This document shows, piece by piece, positions 46,097 to 58,330 of a stretch of 64,000 bases of DNA. The position numbers were made by a program, and so were the translations under genes. Each line of letters begins with the position of its first letter. Position 1 is the stretch's first letter. The DNA is from Climacium dendroides (Eukaryota; Streptophyta; Bryopsida; Hypnales; Climaciaceae). The notes beneath the pieces were generated by a model that did not search any database, was not told where the DNA came from, and saw nothing but the letters and a program-made list of their open reading frames with translations. The stretch is taken from contig OX467087.1 in assembly GCA_950106755.1 (NCBI GenBank), forward strand, positions 23,812,047 through 23,876,046, read 5' to 3'.

Positions 46097-46830
46097 AGAC
46101 CCATACTGTTTGGTGGAGAGGTTGGGGCGTGGTATATATGGTATCGTGGTCGCCATTGCCTTCATGGGCTATGATATTACTTGGGTGCGACCGAGAGCAG
46201 ACCTGCTTCTCACTCATCTGACCTTCAGATGCAATCAGCTCCCCATGAGCCCTTTTGCGCTTGTGCCAAAATTTTAAAAGTAAAAGTAAAAGTTGAGCTT
46301 GTGCCTTTCAGTTGTGCTTTTCATTACCGTGTGTTCAGTCGCAGGGGGTCCCAACCCTAAATTAACCCTTTGAGGACAAAATCATTCCTTTTCATTACCG
46401 TGTGAATCATTGTTTTAAGAAATAGCAAAAGCATTTATTGGAAGTCAAACTAATGTACACTCAAATGAGGATATTAAGGGGACCAAAAATTGGATGTTTG
46501 AAACATGATGTAGAGCCCCCAAACACTTCAATAACTATTGATGTACAATACAAACAAGGGAAATATTTAATATGTAATGTTGTCTAATTAGTATGGGTCC
46601 CTTTAAAAATCCTATTCAATGTAGAAGACCTCCCTTTTTACAACCAAATTCTAAGGATGAATAGTTGTGCTTTTGGCCTACTAGAAAGATTCCCTTGCCA
46701 CCCATCGGACACCAAACGTTCATATCAATGTTCAAGGATTAAAGCAGCTTTATACATCCATTAAATGCTTGTAGGACTTTCAAAATATTCTTCGAAGAGC
46801 TTTTGTGCATGAGAAGCTCCCTTAATTCCA
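46097..46830. repeat. Direct duplication, copy B, split by a MITE
   Basis: 46097-46266 and about 46747-46830 match 42447-42785 in order and orientation. The intervening sequence includes the TTAA MITE at 46366-46738, which is absent from copy A. Confidence 0.75.
46366..46738. mobile_element. TTAA-flanked MITE, enlarged copy
   Basis: TTAA flanks at 46362-46365 and 46739-46742. It begins CCCTTTGAGG and ends TTCAAGGA. The interior AAGGATGAATAGTTGTGC and CTAGAAAGATTCCC matches the 2322 copy and, in reverse, the 25243 copy. About 150 extra bases inside suggest a further small insertion. Confidence 0.65.
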
Positions 46831-48334
46831 AAAGTCCCCCAATCCCTACGGGGACTTGGGATTTCAAGTAGGCTTGTGTGACCTCAATTTTTGACATGAT
46901 TTTTCAAAAAGAATTTGAAGGTCAAAAATCACATTAGCTCCCTAGTAATATAATCTTCATTTCAATTGGTGCTTCGGAGTAAAAGTTAGGCCCACCTTAA
47001 GTACAAAAAAAAATTTGAGGGGCAACACCAATAAACCACAAGAAATTGAATTTTTTTTATTTTCAATTTTTTTTCAAAGATTATGCTAATATGTACATGT
47101 GAAGCTTTGATTCATTGTATTTGGACTATTGATGAGAAAGTTATGGACAATCTCATTTTTGTGCAATCTAACCATTTTCTTGAAAAAATAACTTGTAGAA
47201 TTTATTTTAGAATAAAATTGTGGAACTCGTAGGTTAAGTTTGTTTGCTAAAACAATCGCACTGTTGGGATAATTGTATTGCAATTCCATCTTTAGTTAGA
47301 GCTATTAATGAATTAGTTTTTCCTTCAATCTCCTACCCACTTGTACTTAACACTTTTTTTTATGAATAGAAATCAAGTGTATTTTTTTGAAATATTTTTT
47401 CCATGAATTTCAATTCAATTATTTAATATAAAAAATTTAGAAAATCAAAATCAATAGTGACAAAATTTTAAGTTAACAAGGTTCAAAGCCAAAATATCTA
47501 ATCAAACAAGTTGCAGAAAAACTTGTTTTCTTCACTACAAATGCAAATTTCGTGCAAGTGACATGTTCATTTTAGATTTCACATTCAACACCAATTTCGT
47601 TAAAATGGTGGTATTCCATGTTTCATTTTGACATGGAGGTGCTTCCAAATTCCGTTAAAATGGCGGATAGGAGTTCATGGTACGTAGTCAATTCAATGTA
47701 GTATGTAGTGGTGTGTAGCTAATGTTTGCATCGAACGAATTTTTGAGTAGGAATTGTACAAGAATTTCAGTGCAGGATTTGTACAAGATTTTTTGAGTGG
47801 GAATTGTATGTGAATTTTTGAATACTAGGAATTGTAAGAGACAATGGCCAAGGTGCAATTAGTGAAATTCCTTTGTGAATAATTCTCAAAATGCTCAATC
47901 TTTTGGGATCTTAGTTGATTGAATGGGTTACTTTTGTCTCCTCCACCCTTGACTGGATGGATTCCACTTGGTTTGTGAGTCATGACGGATACATATTTGG
48001 ATGACTGGGCTTGTATGATCACTTTTGGGCCCATATTTTACAAATATCAAAATAATGCAGCTTTGTACAATGCGACAATCTTTTAATGGAGTGCAAAGCA
48101 AAAGGAAAAATGTTTGTATTTATTATTATAAGCATAGTGGTTTGTACAAACGTTGCTAAGTAAGCAACTCATGCTTACTAGAGTCTACAAAAGAAATTTC
48201 CAATTCTAAAGCACAGTCCCTCAACTAGACACAATTGTAAATTGCCACTCTATACAATTAGAACCATCTTCCCAAAACCTTTGTGCCGTTGCTTGCATCT
48301 TTGATGCTCTTTGTGAAGGTGTGGCTTTAAGAAT
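46831..48334. other. AT-rich intergenic DNA with MITE ends
   Basis: At 47606-47680 two TTAAAATGG-type termini of the 43443 MITE family lie close together in the same orientation. No gene is seen. Confidence 0.45.
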
Positions 48335-51300
48335 TCATATTAGTGAGTTTTGTTGTTCTTCCTCAGCAATACAATGTAAATTATCCACAACAAATTTTAC
48401 TTGCTGTCGTGGTGCGATAAAGCTGTCTTCGTCGTTCCTCTTTGGTTTCCATGATGCCATGATGCTGTTCGTTGAAACGTAGTCGGCTTTGAGGGCCATC
48501 TAGTCGACCTTCCATTTGAAATTACTCTTGGTGTCCCACCCTATGTATAGTTGCCGCATGTCCTTTGACGTCCTGCATGGTTTATACCATTGCATGAGAA
48601 CTTCGCGGAAATTGAGGGCTTCTGGATCAAATTGCGGATTGCCCACTACTCTACCCAACCACACAGGCTCATCACAGCCCATTACTGGTCTCACAAATAC
48701 GTAGTACCCTTCATAGAGATCAGTGGCCACATTATATGCCCGTGGTGGTCGTCTTGCGAGGGTACCGATGTAGGGATCTTCTGCCTTGTGTTCCTCTCAT
48801 GTGTTACCATCCTGAATGAAATCTATTGTGAAATCTTCAGTTTGATGAGTTCGAGGCCAAAATCCTTGTTGTAGCTCATTGGAATCCGGAGTATTCTCTA
48901 TGCCTCTATCACGCATGGCATTTCTCATACTAGTCCAATATGCCGCCAAGCACGACATGCAGGCTTTATATTTGGGCGCCCCATTGTCTTTTGATTTGTT
49001 CATCTAGTGTTGGATGTATTTGTCTAGACCGCGCAAGATATTTGACTTGTTTGTCATTTTCTTGGGTTTCACGCGAAGAGGATCCCCTTGAGGAAGCATA
49101 GGTTTGTGCTCGGCATCTTCTTTCCATAACTTCAATCCCTCTGTGGGCAACCATGGTATGTCTGTACAAGCTAGTTTGAATTGCATGATCGGCCATCTGT
49201 TGTCGTCCACAAAAAATTTGTATTGTCTTCCATTCGAGTGGCCCACCAATTTGTTTTTGTTCATCCCGATATAAGGTTTGATGTAGGCTTTGAAGTTCGG
49301 CACTTCTTCAATTACATGTGGAATGAATGGAAGTTCTTCCAATTCCATGTATGATTGCATCAACAACGGCAAGGTGGGATAGTCTTTCTTGTGGAATAGC
49401 ATATTCCAACGCGCAAACGATGCATCAATGTCATCATGCGTGTGTCCCACTATTATGAATGATACAACCACCTCTTTCACAATCCGTCTTGTGACCAAGA
49501 GGGACCAAAAACAAAAGACGTACCTATTTTTGTTTTCCCTCCAAGAATTGTCTATTTGAATGTGGAGCACCGGTGGCAAGGGTTGGACTTCGTTTGGTTG
49601 CGGTGGAATGTCTCCCAAGGAATTGACACAAATTCCGCTACCTTGCAGCAATGCTCAGTACAAGCTTGTACTGCCAGCCCCTTTAAAGAGTGATCGGGAA
49701 GACCTTGATGGGGGATCTTCCAAATCTCGCAACAATTTGGCAATCGATCCGACGGTGAAGTTGTTGTCGCTTGGAAACACATCCTAACTGTAATGTGCGT
49801 ATTTGCCATCACCATGCCCGTGTGCAAACATTCCTGTCACTTTGACGGGCAACTTCATGAATCCATCCAATGCCTTTGTTTTTGTTGCTAATGTAGGACA
49901 TGCCGTTTTTGAATGGTCCATTTTATCGTGCATGATGGATAAGAGTTGAGAGGGTCGTAGTTTTGATAACCCTCTACTCCGGTAGTAAACATGGCGGCAA
50001 GCTTCCTGAAGAAACAAGTGCTTGTCAAAGCGCCTTTGAATTCATTGGTAGTCTTCTGATTCGGGTGTAAATGTGGCCCGTAGTTGTTTGAAGTTGTCGC
50101 AAATGTTACACCTGGAAAATGAATCTCCTCTTCCTTTGATGACGTACTCGGAAAAATATTTTGTTCGAATTTTACTAAAGCACGATTGCGATGAGGGTGA
50201 CAATCCTAATTTCTCGTTTGCTTGCAAACAAGGAAAATGACGTGAATACTTTTTAGTATTTAAACTTCTCAAGTATCATTGTACATTGAGTAGGGGTATG
50301 AAGGCACTTGTGCAAATTAATCGACATTTTATGCTACAAATATAGCTACTTTTCTTATACCAAGGTGTAGTTCATTCATTTAGTGGATTGTGGTCAAAGT
50401 AGACCTTTAGAAGGCATGTTTGCACTCAAAACAATTTTGAGTTTTGATTTCAAATTGGTTTGGAACTACACTGAATTCTAGTACTTCATCATCATTGCAC
50501 CCTCTTGTGTAAATGAAAATCAAACAAAGATAGAATTGATGTTTACTATAGACTATGTATCATACACTGTTGGCCCCATTTGTTAAAATTGCGTTTTCTG
50601 GTCCCTATGAGAAATGGACCTTTCACGATTGCTTTATAGATATTTCATTCCATAGCACTTGAGTTTCTTGCATAATTTCTTGCATCTTCTACACCCCAAT
50701 ACGAAAAATTTGAGACCATCTCCTGAAGGTTTTCTATACTATAGTAGATAGTGTAGAAAAGATATCGAAAATGGTGTATAATTTTTCATGATTCATTATC
50801 CACTTGTTCATGAAGTTTATATGCAATTTCAATGCAATTTGGAGTTTCAAGATTGGTTCGAACGTTTAGCAAGATGGGACTTCCTAAAGTTGATGAACTT
50901 TTTAGTTCAAACAAACTGAATAATTCGTAAATGTCATGATTCAAATGTTTGCAATTTTCTTCAATAATTTTCTTTAATTATCTGGTCCCCTTAACATTCT
51001 TAGGTATTGAGCGTAGAGACTAAGTTCTAGATTGCACTTCTCTTACAAGCAAATGGACGGCCCAACAACGTCTTCATCAAAAGAAAGCCATCAACCATGA
51101 AGAGGACTACAACAGAAGTTTGATTCTTACCTCGTTCACGCTTGCCAGCAATTGCTTCCACTCTATACCGGTAGGAAAAACTCTAAGGCCAACTTTCTTG
51201 CCAGTGCATAGAGTACGTGACAAATGGGGCATGTAGTCTACGGCAGATTCTAGTAAAGTGCGCAATGTCTGGATGCCCTGGGCAGTCGCAGTCCTTATTT

Positions 51301-52245
51301 TCTTCCTATTTGAGTTGTTGTACGGACCACCTCTGACATCAGTAGCCGCCTTGGCCTTGTATCTTTGAAACGTGCGTACAGAAACATTGTGAATACTTCT
51401 CCATGCATGTAGACAAATGTCTATACCCTCTAAGATAACAAGTTCTTTTTCCCTTCCAACTCCTTTGTGCGTCATTCTTTGAACATCCAAATTTTGGATG
51501 GACTTTGCTTGAAATGTGTGCAAGTGCATTTCAATGTGTAGTGCTTGAATGGTAGGGATAGTGAATTTCGTAGTACACTCTTTGTCACAGCACTGTTCGA
51601 CAATGACGCGTGCCAAGGACTCTAGTGATAACATCTTTGTCCTTTTATTTTCAGATGCAACAACACGAGTCCTCTTGTCATAGCGATATTTACGTTTGCC
51701 CGCACGTTTCCGGCTTCTCTCCACTTCTCTATCAATAGCCTCTTGTTTGTGAGCATAATCATACACGCTAATACATCCACTGCCACTGTAATAAAACAAG
51801 CGTCGCATTGGCCAACGCAGGCACATATCTCCGACGGTGCAATCTGACTTATAAACATCCAACACGACAATGCCCACATCGTCCTCCCCTAGTCTACTTT
51901 GTCCATCGATGGACGCGTTTGGATTGGAATTGATGATAATGACTTCGGCAAAATCGGAACCATCAGCAAGCCTTGCTAACAGTACCTTACTAGACCATCC
52001 GTCACGGTCGATGTCCTCGTAGTCAGGTATGGGACTAGGGTCTACCACAGGCGTGATGGCATCCTCCAGGTCTACATTCTCCTCTCCACATTCCTGGAAT
52101 CCCTGTATAATCAACATTTCAAAAATTGAGCCTCCACTATGACAATAGAACAAAATGTTGTATTTCAAAGTCCAACGACAAGACCCCGACTACATAACAG
52201 TGAATGCATTACCTCATCACTGTCGGAATCTGTCGAAGTCTCCAT
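48335..52245 (-). pseudogene. DUF7869-family transposase-like gene, copy 1
   Basis: Read on the minus strand it has three exons: 52245-52213 (METSTDSDSDE), 52102-51131 (324 residues, intact) and about 50219-48335. Donors GAG|GTAATG and GAG|GTAAGA are good; the last acceptor looks shifted by a G-to-A change. Exon 2 carries an acidic N-terminus, a basic RKRAGKRKYRYDKRTR patch and CCDKECTTKF, then CLHAWRSIHNVSVRTFQRYK. Exon 3 carries CNICDNFKQL, the core QIDNSWRENKNRYVF and VGHTHDDIDASF, and a small C-terminal domain around YYVFVRPVMGC. This order is that of the DUF7869 family, an RNase-H-like transposase-type group. In-frame stops occur near 50041, 49785, 49656, 49005 and in the C-terminal part, so it is probably dead, although exon 2 is fully open. 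Confidence 0.7.
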
Positions 52246-52544
52246 AAGCAGAATGAGAATAAAACAGGCAAGGGAATTTAAAGATGAGTCTTCACGAGAG
52301 GAAAGACCCCACCGGAGGAAGCAGAGACTAGTCTTACTTGAAGAGGATGTCTAGGAATTGGAGCTTTGTACCCACTTGACTAACTTCAAACTGCATACCA
52401 TGTATCATGGAATGCAAGATATAAGAATGATGGTCAAAGGACTAGAACAAAGTGAGATGCATATCATAAAATTGCAAGGGAACCCAACATTCCCCCAACT
52501 TCAATGAAGATAGCATGTCCTCCCAGTGCCACACAAATCAAGTA
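52246..52544. promoter_or_regulatory. Upstream region of DUF7869 copy 1
   Basis: Lies between the first ATG on the minus strand (52245) and the palindrome array. It probably holds the promoter or leader of that element. No TATA box stands out. Confidence 0.3.
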
Positions 52545-53512
52545 GTTCAGACCGGGCGGTCTGAACAAAGCAGTTTAGGGGCTCGAGAAAAGGAAGATGT
52601 GGTGTCTAATAGACATCAAAAGATGCGATGTCTAATAGACATCCATATCTAACAGACCGTGTATCCTCCGAAATTTGACAAGCAATATTGAACGCATTAG
52701 ACCACATGGATAGAACCTTCAAGACGTCGATTATCTGGAAAATAGAGAGGCATGCCAAAACGGTTCAGACTGCATGGTCTAAACCTCTCCAAGAGACATT
52801 GAATTAAAATTGGAAAACAGTTAAGACCTTGCGGTTTGGTGGCGTCTGCGTCAACGGATTCTTTGATTAGGTAATTTACGGTTTAGACCGCGCGGTCTGA
52901 ACTCTCTCGGGGTGACTATTTTCCGAGTTGGTGGCGTCAGGCTTCGACCGTGCGGGCTGATAGGGTCTGCGTCCACGAATTCGTTGTACAAGTAATGCAA
53001 GGTTTAGACCGCACGGTTTGAAGTCGGCCGAGGTGACTGAAATTCGAGGTTGTGGCGTCAGGCTTAGACCGGGTGGTCCGAAAGCATCCACTTCCACTCC
53101 ATTCCTTCAACATGAATCGGTGGGTTCAGACTGCGTGGTCTGAACTCTCTCGGGGTGACTTTTTTCCGAGTCGGTGGTGTTAGACTTTGACCATGCGGTC
53201 TGATAGCATCTGCGTCCACGAATTCCTTGATCAAGTATTGCAGGGTTTAGACTATGCAGTCTAAACTCGGCCGAGGTGACTGAATTTCGAGACGGTGGTG
53301 TTTGGTTTATTTTGCGCAATCCATAGTCTTCAACTTCCATTCCCATCCTTGGACATGAATCTGTGGGTTCAGACCGCGCGGTCTGAATCCGGTTGCTGTG
53401 ACTTGTGGCCATGGAGGAGGTATCGCTAGAATAAGACCACACATCCTGAAAGCGATTGTGACGAGCACATTTCCGAATGTGGGATGTTTTGGTCCAGACT
53501 GCGCATGCTGGA
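52545..53512. repeat. Palindrome array, about 61-bp period, 243-bp higher-order unit
   Basis: At least 13 imperfect dyads with consensus TTCAGACCGCGCGGTCTGAA (perfect at 53367-53386) have centres near 52773, 52830, 52890, 52950, 53011, 53071, 53133, 53193, 53254, 53314, 53376, 53439 and 53501, spacing 57-63. One more lies at 52555, off the lattice. The sequence between dyads alternates, and the whole pattern recurs every 243 bases, as with CTCTCGGGGTGACT at 52907 and 53150. Other small palindromes (GATGTCTAATAGACATC) lie at 52600-52650. The two minus-strand open frames here are products of the repeat. The array sits between two head-to-head DUF7869 genes. It looks like an array of dimeric protein-binding sites, but no binding protein is known. 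Confidence 0.85.
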
Positions 53513-53732
53513 AGGGCTTGCATTCATTACCATTCTGAGAACGTTGTTTCCACGTTTCCTTTTCAGTAGTCTTAGTTCTTGTCTTTTGTCAATCTTGGTG
53601 CGCAGGCTGATCGTCTCCGAACATCGATGATTCCGCCTTTCATATCTTCCTGAAGCATGCTTGCCATCCTCCCAGAATTGAGAGTTCATTTCGATGTCCG
53701 TGGCATTGTAGGTCCTCGGGCAGTTTGTCTCA

Positions 53733-56700
53733 ATGATTCATTCATCGTCAAGTGAAGTCGACAGCGATGAGGTTTTCTTCTCTGCATGCTGCTTTATTCT
53801 GCATATTTGGACCCCACCATCACTACAACGATACATGCAAAAAAAATTGTGCACTCACAACCAAGTGCAATTTTTTATCATGTTCTACTGTAGTGAATGA
53901 AGCATTCCACTCTTGTGATGGTCTTGACTCCTATGTGGTTGCGTGGACAGGGATTTGAAGAATGTGAGGAAGATGTATCAGAGGATCATTCCACTGCGGC
54001 CGTAGACCCTAGTCCCATCCCTAATTGTGAAGGCATCGACTGCGATGGATGGTCTGGGAAGGCTCTGCTAGCAAGGCACGTTGATGGTTCTGATTTCGCT
54101 GAAGCGATTATCATCGCTGCAAATCCCGAGGCCTATATTGATGGATGCAACCGTTTGGGCGACGATGATGTTGGCATCATTGTGCTGGAGGTCTACAATG
54201 GAGATCCTAGTGTGGGAGACACGTGCTTGCATTGGCCAACGCGCCTCCTGTTTTATATTGGAGAGAATGGTTATGTCAGTGTCTATGATCATGCTCGGAA
54301 ACGAGCTGCCCTCGACAAAGAATTAGAGTAGAGTCGGAAAGACAAGGCAAACAACCATATCGCTATGAGCAAAGAACACGAGCCGCTGCATTGCTGAACA
54401 AAAAGACAAACTTGTTATCATCGGAGACCATTGCCAATGTCTTCGTGCAACGATGCTGCAACGAAAATTGTACGAAGAAATTCCATCTTTCCACCATTCG
54501 TGCCCTCCGCACAGAGTTGCACTTGCAGACATTTCAAGTGAAGTCCACCAAGATGTTGGACGTCCACCAGAGTATGCACAAAGGAGTCGTCACCGTAGAA
54601 GGCATAAGCATCTGTCTGCTTACTTGAAGGACGCTTCACAAAGTTTCCCTGCGGACCTTTCAAAGGTACAAGGGCAAGGCGAAGGCCGATATTCGAGGTG
54701 CTCCGCATGGCAACTTGAACAGCACAAAAAGGCGGACATCAACTGTTCAAGCCATCCAAACTCTACAGTCTTTGTTGGAGGGAAGCGCAGACCACATGCC
54801 CCACTTGTCTCACACTTTAGAAAGTGGAGAGAAAGTGAGTCTGAAAGTTCTCCCTACCGGTACCCAATGGAACCAATTATTAGCTTTTGTCAATGAGGTA
54901 AGAACTACACGTTGGACTGCGCTGCCCACTGACATTGACACAACGAGGACTTTCATTTTAGCCTCAACTTTTGTTATCACTTGAGAGCAAAGGATGTTGT
55001 CATAGTTAGTAAGATTGATACTTGACACTCAGATTAAAAGTGTTTTGTGGATAATACTCAGGTGACTTTGGAATTGAATGGAACAACTGTCATGAATTCA
55101 TGGTGAATACTGTGTGAGCTATATACAATATTTATTATTTTGTTCAAAGCAACCTCATTATGATCCACATAACATATGATGAACCCAATTCAATTCCATC
55201 AGAGATTTAATGTCTTCATGGCCCCACCTCAATCAAATTAACACTTGTCGAGGCAAAATCACTGAGGGGCCGTATTGTTCGTAATGACTCTTCACAAATA
55301 AGAGTGGACGCTGATGTGTTTTCCAAGTGAATTTCTTGAGGCAATGCAGTGTTCCTCAACAGATTTGCAATGTTCCTACTTGCAAAGGTAGTACATAGTG
55401 AAGGTTAATTGCATAGGCGTTCGTAGTCATAGAAGGAGCACAAAGCGGCGAGGCAAATCAGACAATCCAAGTTGAGTTTGGCATGGAAGTCCCTTATTTT
55501 GTGCCGTATTAGATGTTATCTTACTCTACACCTATTCTTATCCAATTTGAGGCCTCACATTGAAAATACAAATTCAAAGGTAGAGGAATTCAATTCCATG
55601 TACGTGTTGCACATGTGAAGTCTTTGTGGTTTATCCCCCCTCGAGATGTAATAGAAGGGTAGAAAACCCTTTGCATAGGACTAATTCTACAACTAGAAGT
55701 GTGGATTTACTTTACCTCTGGAAGAGCTCGGATACTGAAGAGTGACACGGCGTGTGCTTTGCCTTGCTTATAGGCAAACCAGGCACTGGGGTTGTCTCCC
55801 ATATCACAACCTTGCTTCAGTAAGATTCAGCAGAAATACTTTTATGACTATGTGATCAAAGGAAGAGGAGATTCCTTTGCAAGATGTAGCATTTGTAACA
55901 ACTTGAAGCAATTGCGGGCCTCGCATGCACCTGAAACCGAGGACTACAATCAAATCCAAAGGCGTTTTGAAAAGCATTTGTTTCTTCAAGAGGCTTGTCG
56001 CCATGCGCACTATTGTAGTTGATGGCTATCCAAGTTGCGCCCATCCCAACTTCTGGCCATCATGAATGACAAGATGGACCATTCCAAAACTGCATGTCCT
56101 GCATTGACAAGAAAAACAAAAGCACTAGATGGATTCATGAAGTTGCCCATGAAAGTGACCGCAATGTTTGCACATGGCCACGACGATGGTAAATATGCGC
56201 ACTACAGTCTAGATGTTTTCCCGAGCGACAACAATTTCACGGTGGGATCAATTGCAAAATTGCTACGAGATCTGGAAGATCCCCCAGCCAAGTCTTCCCG
56301 ATCATTATTTTGAAGGTCCAGCAGCATCGAGTTGTATTGAGTGTTGCTGAAGGATAACAAGATTTGTGTAGGTTCCTTGGGAGACATTCCTTCAGACCCC
56401 ATCATGGCTCGATTGTTGCCACTTGTGCTTCACATTCAAATGGACAATTCCTGGAGAGAGAACAAAAACAAATACGTCTTTAGTTTTTGGTCCCTCTTGG
56501 TTGCACGGCGGATTGTGAAAGAAGTGGTGGTATCTTTCATGATAGTAGGGCACACGCACGACGACATCGACGCATCTTTTGGATGCAGGAGTATGGTCTT
56601 CCGCGCAAAGGACCATCCGAAATTGCCGTTGTTGATGCAGTCATACATGGAAATGGAAGAGGTTCCATTCATCCCACACCTTATCGAAGAGGTGCCTAAT

Positions 56701-57660
56701 TTCAAGGCTTACGTGAAACCTTATCTTGGGATGAAGAAGAAGCAATTGGTGGGTCACTCGAACGGAAGGCAGTACAAATTCTTCGTGGACGACAACGGTT
56801 GGCCCATCATGCAATACAAACTAGCGTGTACTGACATTCAGTGGTTGCCCAATGAGGGCTTGAAGTTATGGAAGGAAGATGCCGAACACAAACCTCAGCT
56901 TCCTGAAGGTGATCCCCTACGCATGAAACCCAAGAAAATGACAAACGAAGCAGAGATTCTATGTAAACTCAATGGATACATCCAGCACTGGACAAACATT
57001 GCAAAAGAGGATGGGACCAGAGAGTACAAGGCACGCATGTCGCACTTGGTGACATATTGGACTGGCGTGACCGATGCAATGCGTAATAGAGAGCTGCAAG
57101 AGCCCCCCCATTCTCATGAAGTGTAGCAGGGATTTTGGCCTCAAACTCGACAACCGGGAGATTTTACGACGGACTTCATGCAAGACGGAAGCACACGAGA
57201 GGAGGTGGAGGCAGAAGACCCTTACATCAGCATCTTGGAGGGGAGGCCACCGCGTGCATACAACGTGGCCATTGATTTTCGTGAAGGCTTTTACGTATTT
57301 GTGAGACCAACCTTAGATTGCGAGGATCCCGTTTGTCTTGGTAGGGTTGTTGCGAATCCAGAGTTTAATCCAGAAGCAGACCACTTCCGCGAAGTCCTCG
57401 TGCAATGGTACATACCGTGCGGAACATCGAAGGACATGCGGCGGTTGTACGTGGGGTGGGATACGAAGACCAATTTTAGATGGAAGATCGATCGAGCAGC
57501 AACCCAAGCTAACTACATTTCAACGAACAACATTATGGCATCCTGGAAGCCAAAGAAGAATGAAGGACTGAGCTTTGTTGCGCCACAATAACAAATTAGC
57601 TTTGCCGTCGATAATTTACACCGCATTGCAGAAGAAGAACAACAACACAACCCAAACTAA
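53733..57660 (+). pseudogene. DUF7869-family transposase-like gene, copy 2
   Basis: Mirror image of copy 1. Exon 1 is 53733-53771 (ends VDSDE), exon 2 53951-54897, and exon 3 55774-57660. Junctions GAG|GTTTTC, GGACAG|GGATTT, GAG|GTAAGA and CTTATAG|GCAAAC match copy 1. Exon 2 is 947 bases against 972, so it is frameshifted, and it has a stop at 54329. Exon 3 has stops at 56021, 56311, 56338, 57124 and 57589. The core is well kept (QMDNSWRENKNKYVF, VGHTHDDIDASF), as is the C-terminal domain (FYVFVRPTLDCEDPVCLGRV). The two copies are clearly diverged, so the pair is not a recent inversion. The total lengths are nearly equal (3,911 and 3,928 bp). Confidence 0.7.
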
Positions 57661-58017
57661 ATGCTCTAACTTGGAAGAGCTTCTAGAAGGTGACCGTGCG
57701 TGGCTTTTCATTGTTTGGCTATTTCTTGACTCCTTTTTTGGGACTTCCAAGCTCTAAGGCAGACTTTAGGACGCATGTACTCCGACCTTTACTATATATG
57801 TACAAACTATTATATCCATCCTGAAATATATGAAGCTTTTCCACTTTCATTTGTCAACCACATCCCATCAAGAATGCTACCTATGAAAAGACTCACCATT
57901 GTGCACTGTAAAACACTGAGCGAATGCAAGGACACTAATTCCGATTGGGGAGGGGGGAAGCGCAACCCGCACCTCCATCACCGAAAACCTCTATGAACAG
58001 TGGGCACTCCACCGCTT

Positions 58018-58126
58018 CCGTGCAATTCCGTTATAATGGCGCTAGTCCACATGCAATCTCAAAAACCGCCAAAATCATCCTGCTCGCGCAAATGGCATGC
58101 GGAATATCGCCATTTTAATGAAATTA
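58018..58126. mobile_element. Short copy of the GCCATTTTAATGAAATT MITE family
   Basis: The left end is GCAATTCCGTTATAATGGCG and the right end CGCCATTTTAATGAAATT, an imperfect inverted pair about 109 bp apart. CACATGC and GCATGCGG pair further inside. It is a reduced version of the 43443 element. Confidence 0.6.
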
Positions 58127-58132
58127 CCCATT

Positions 58133-58330
58133 AGCATAAATAGGTGCTTAGGACTGAAAACTTTGAAAAATCATAACTAATTCAATGTTACTCGAAAAAT
58201 TATGAAACCACTTGTATCAGATGTCGCATCTATTTATCTATCTCAGAAAAATAAATAAAAATTATCAATCTATAGAAGCCCATGAAAAAGGCAGAACAGT
58301 CTGTACATGATCACTTTAAGGCCATACTGC
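58133..58330. repeat. Fragment of the TAAGGTAGGAGGCTC MITE family
   Basis: Matches 30718-30905 (AATCATAACTAATTCAA, TATGAAACCACTTGT, GAAAAAGGCAGA). The terminus is not preserved. Confidence 0.5.

Noticed and set aside
52545..53512. CRISPR-like array
   Set aside because: Dyad repeats with regular spacing superficially resemble one, but the linkers are themselves repeated every 243 bp, the repeats are degenerate, and the genome is a plant nucleus.
52876..53523. Two minus-strand open frames with repeated HPERVQTARSKP-like segments
   Set aside because: They are translations of the palindrome array; the similarity between them is the 243-bp repeat itself.
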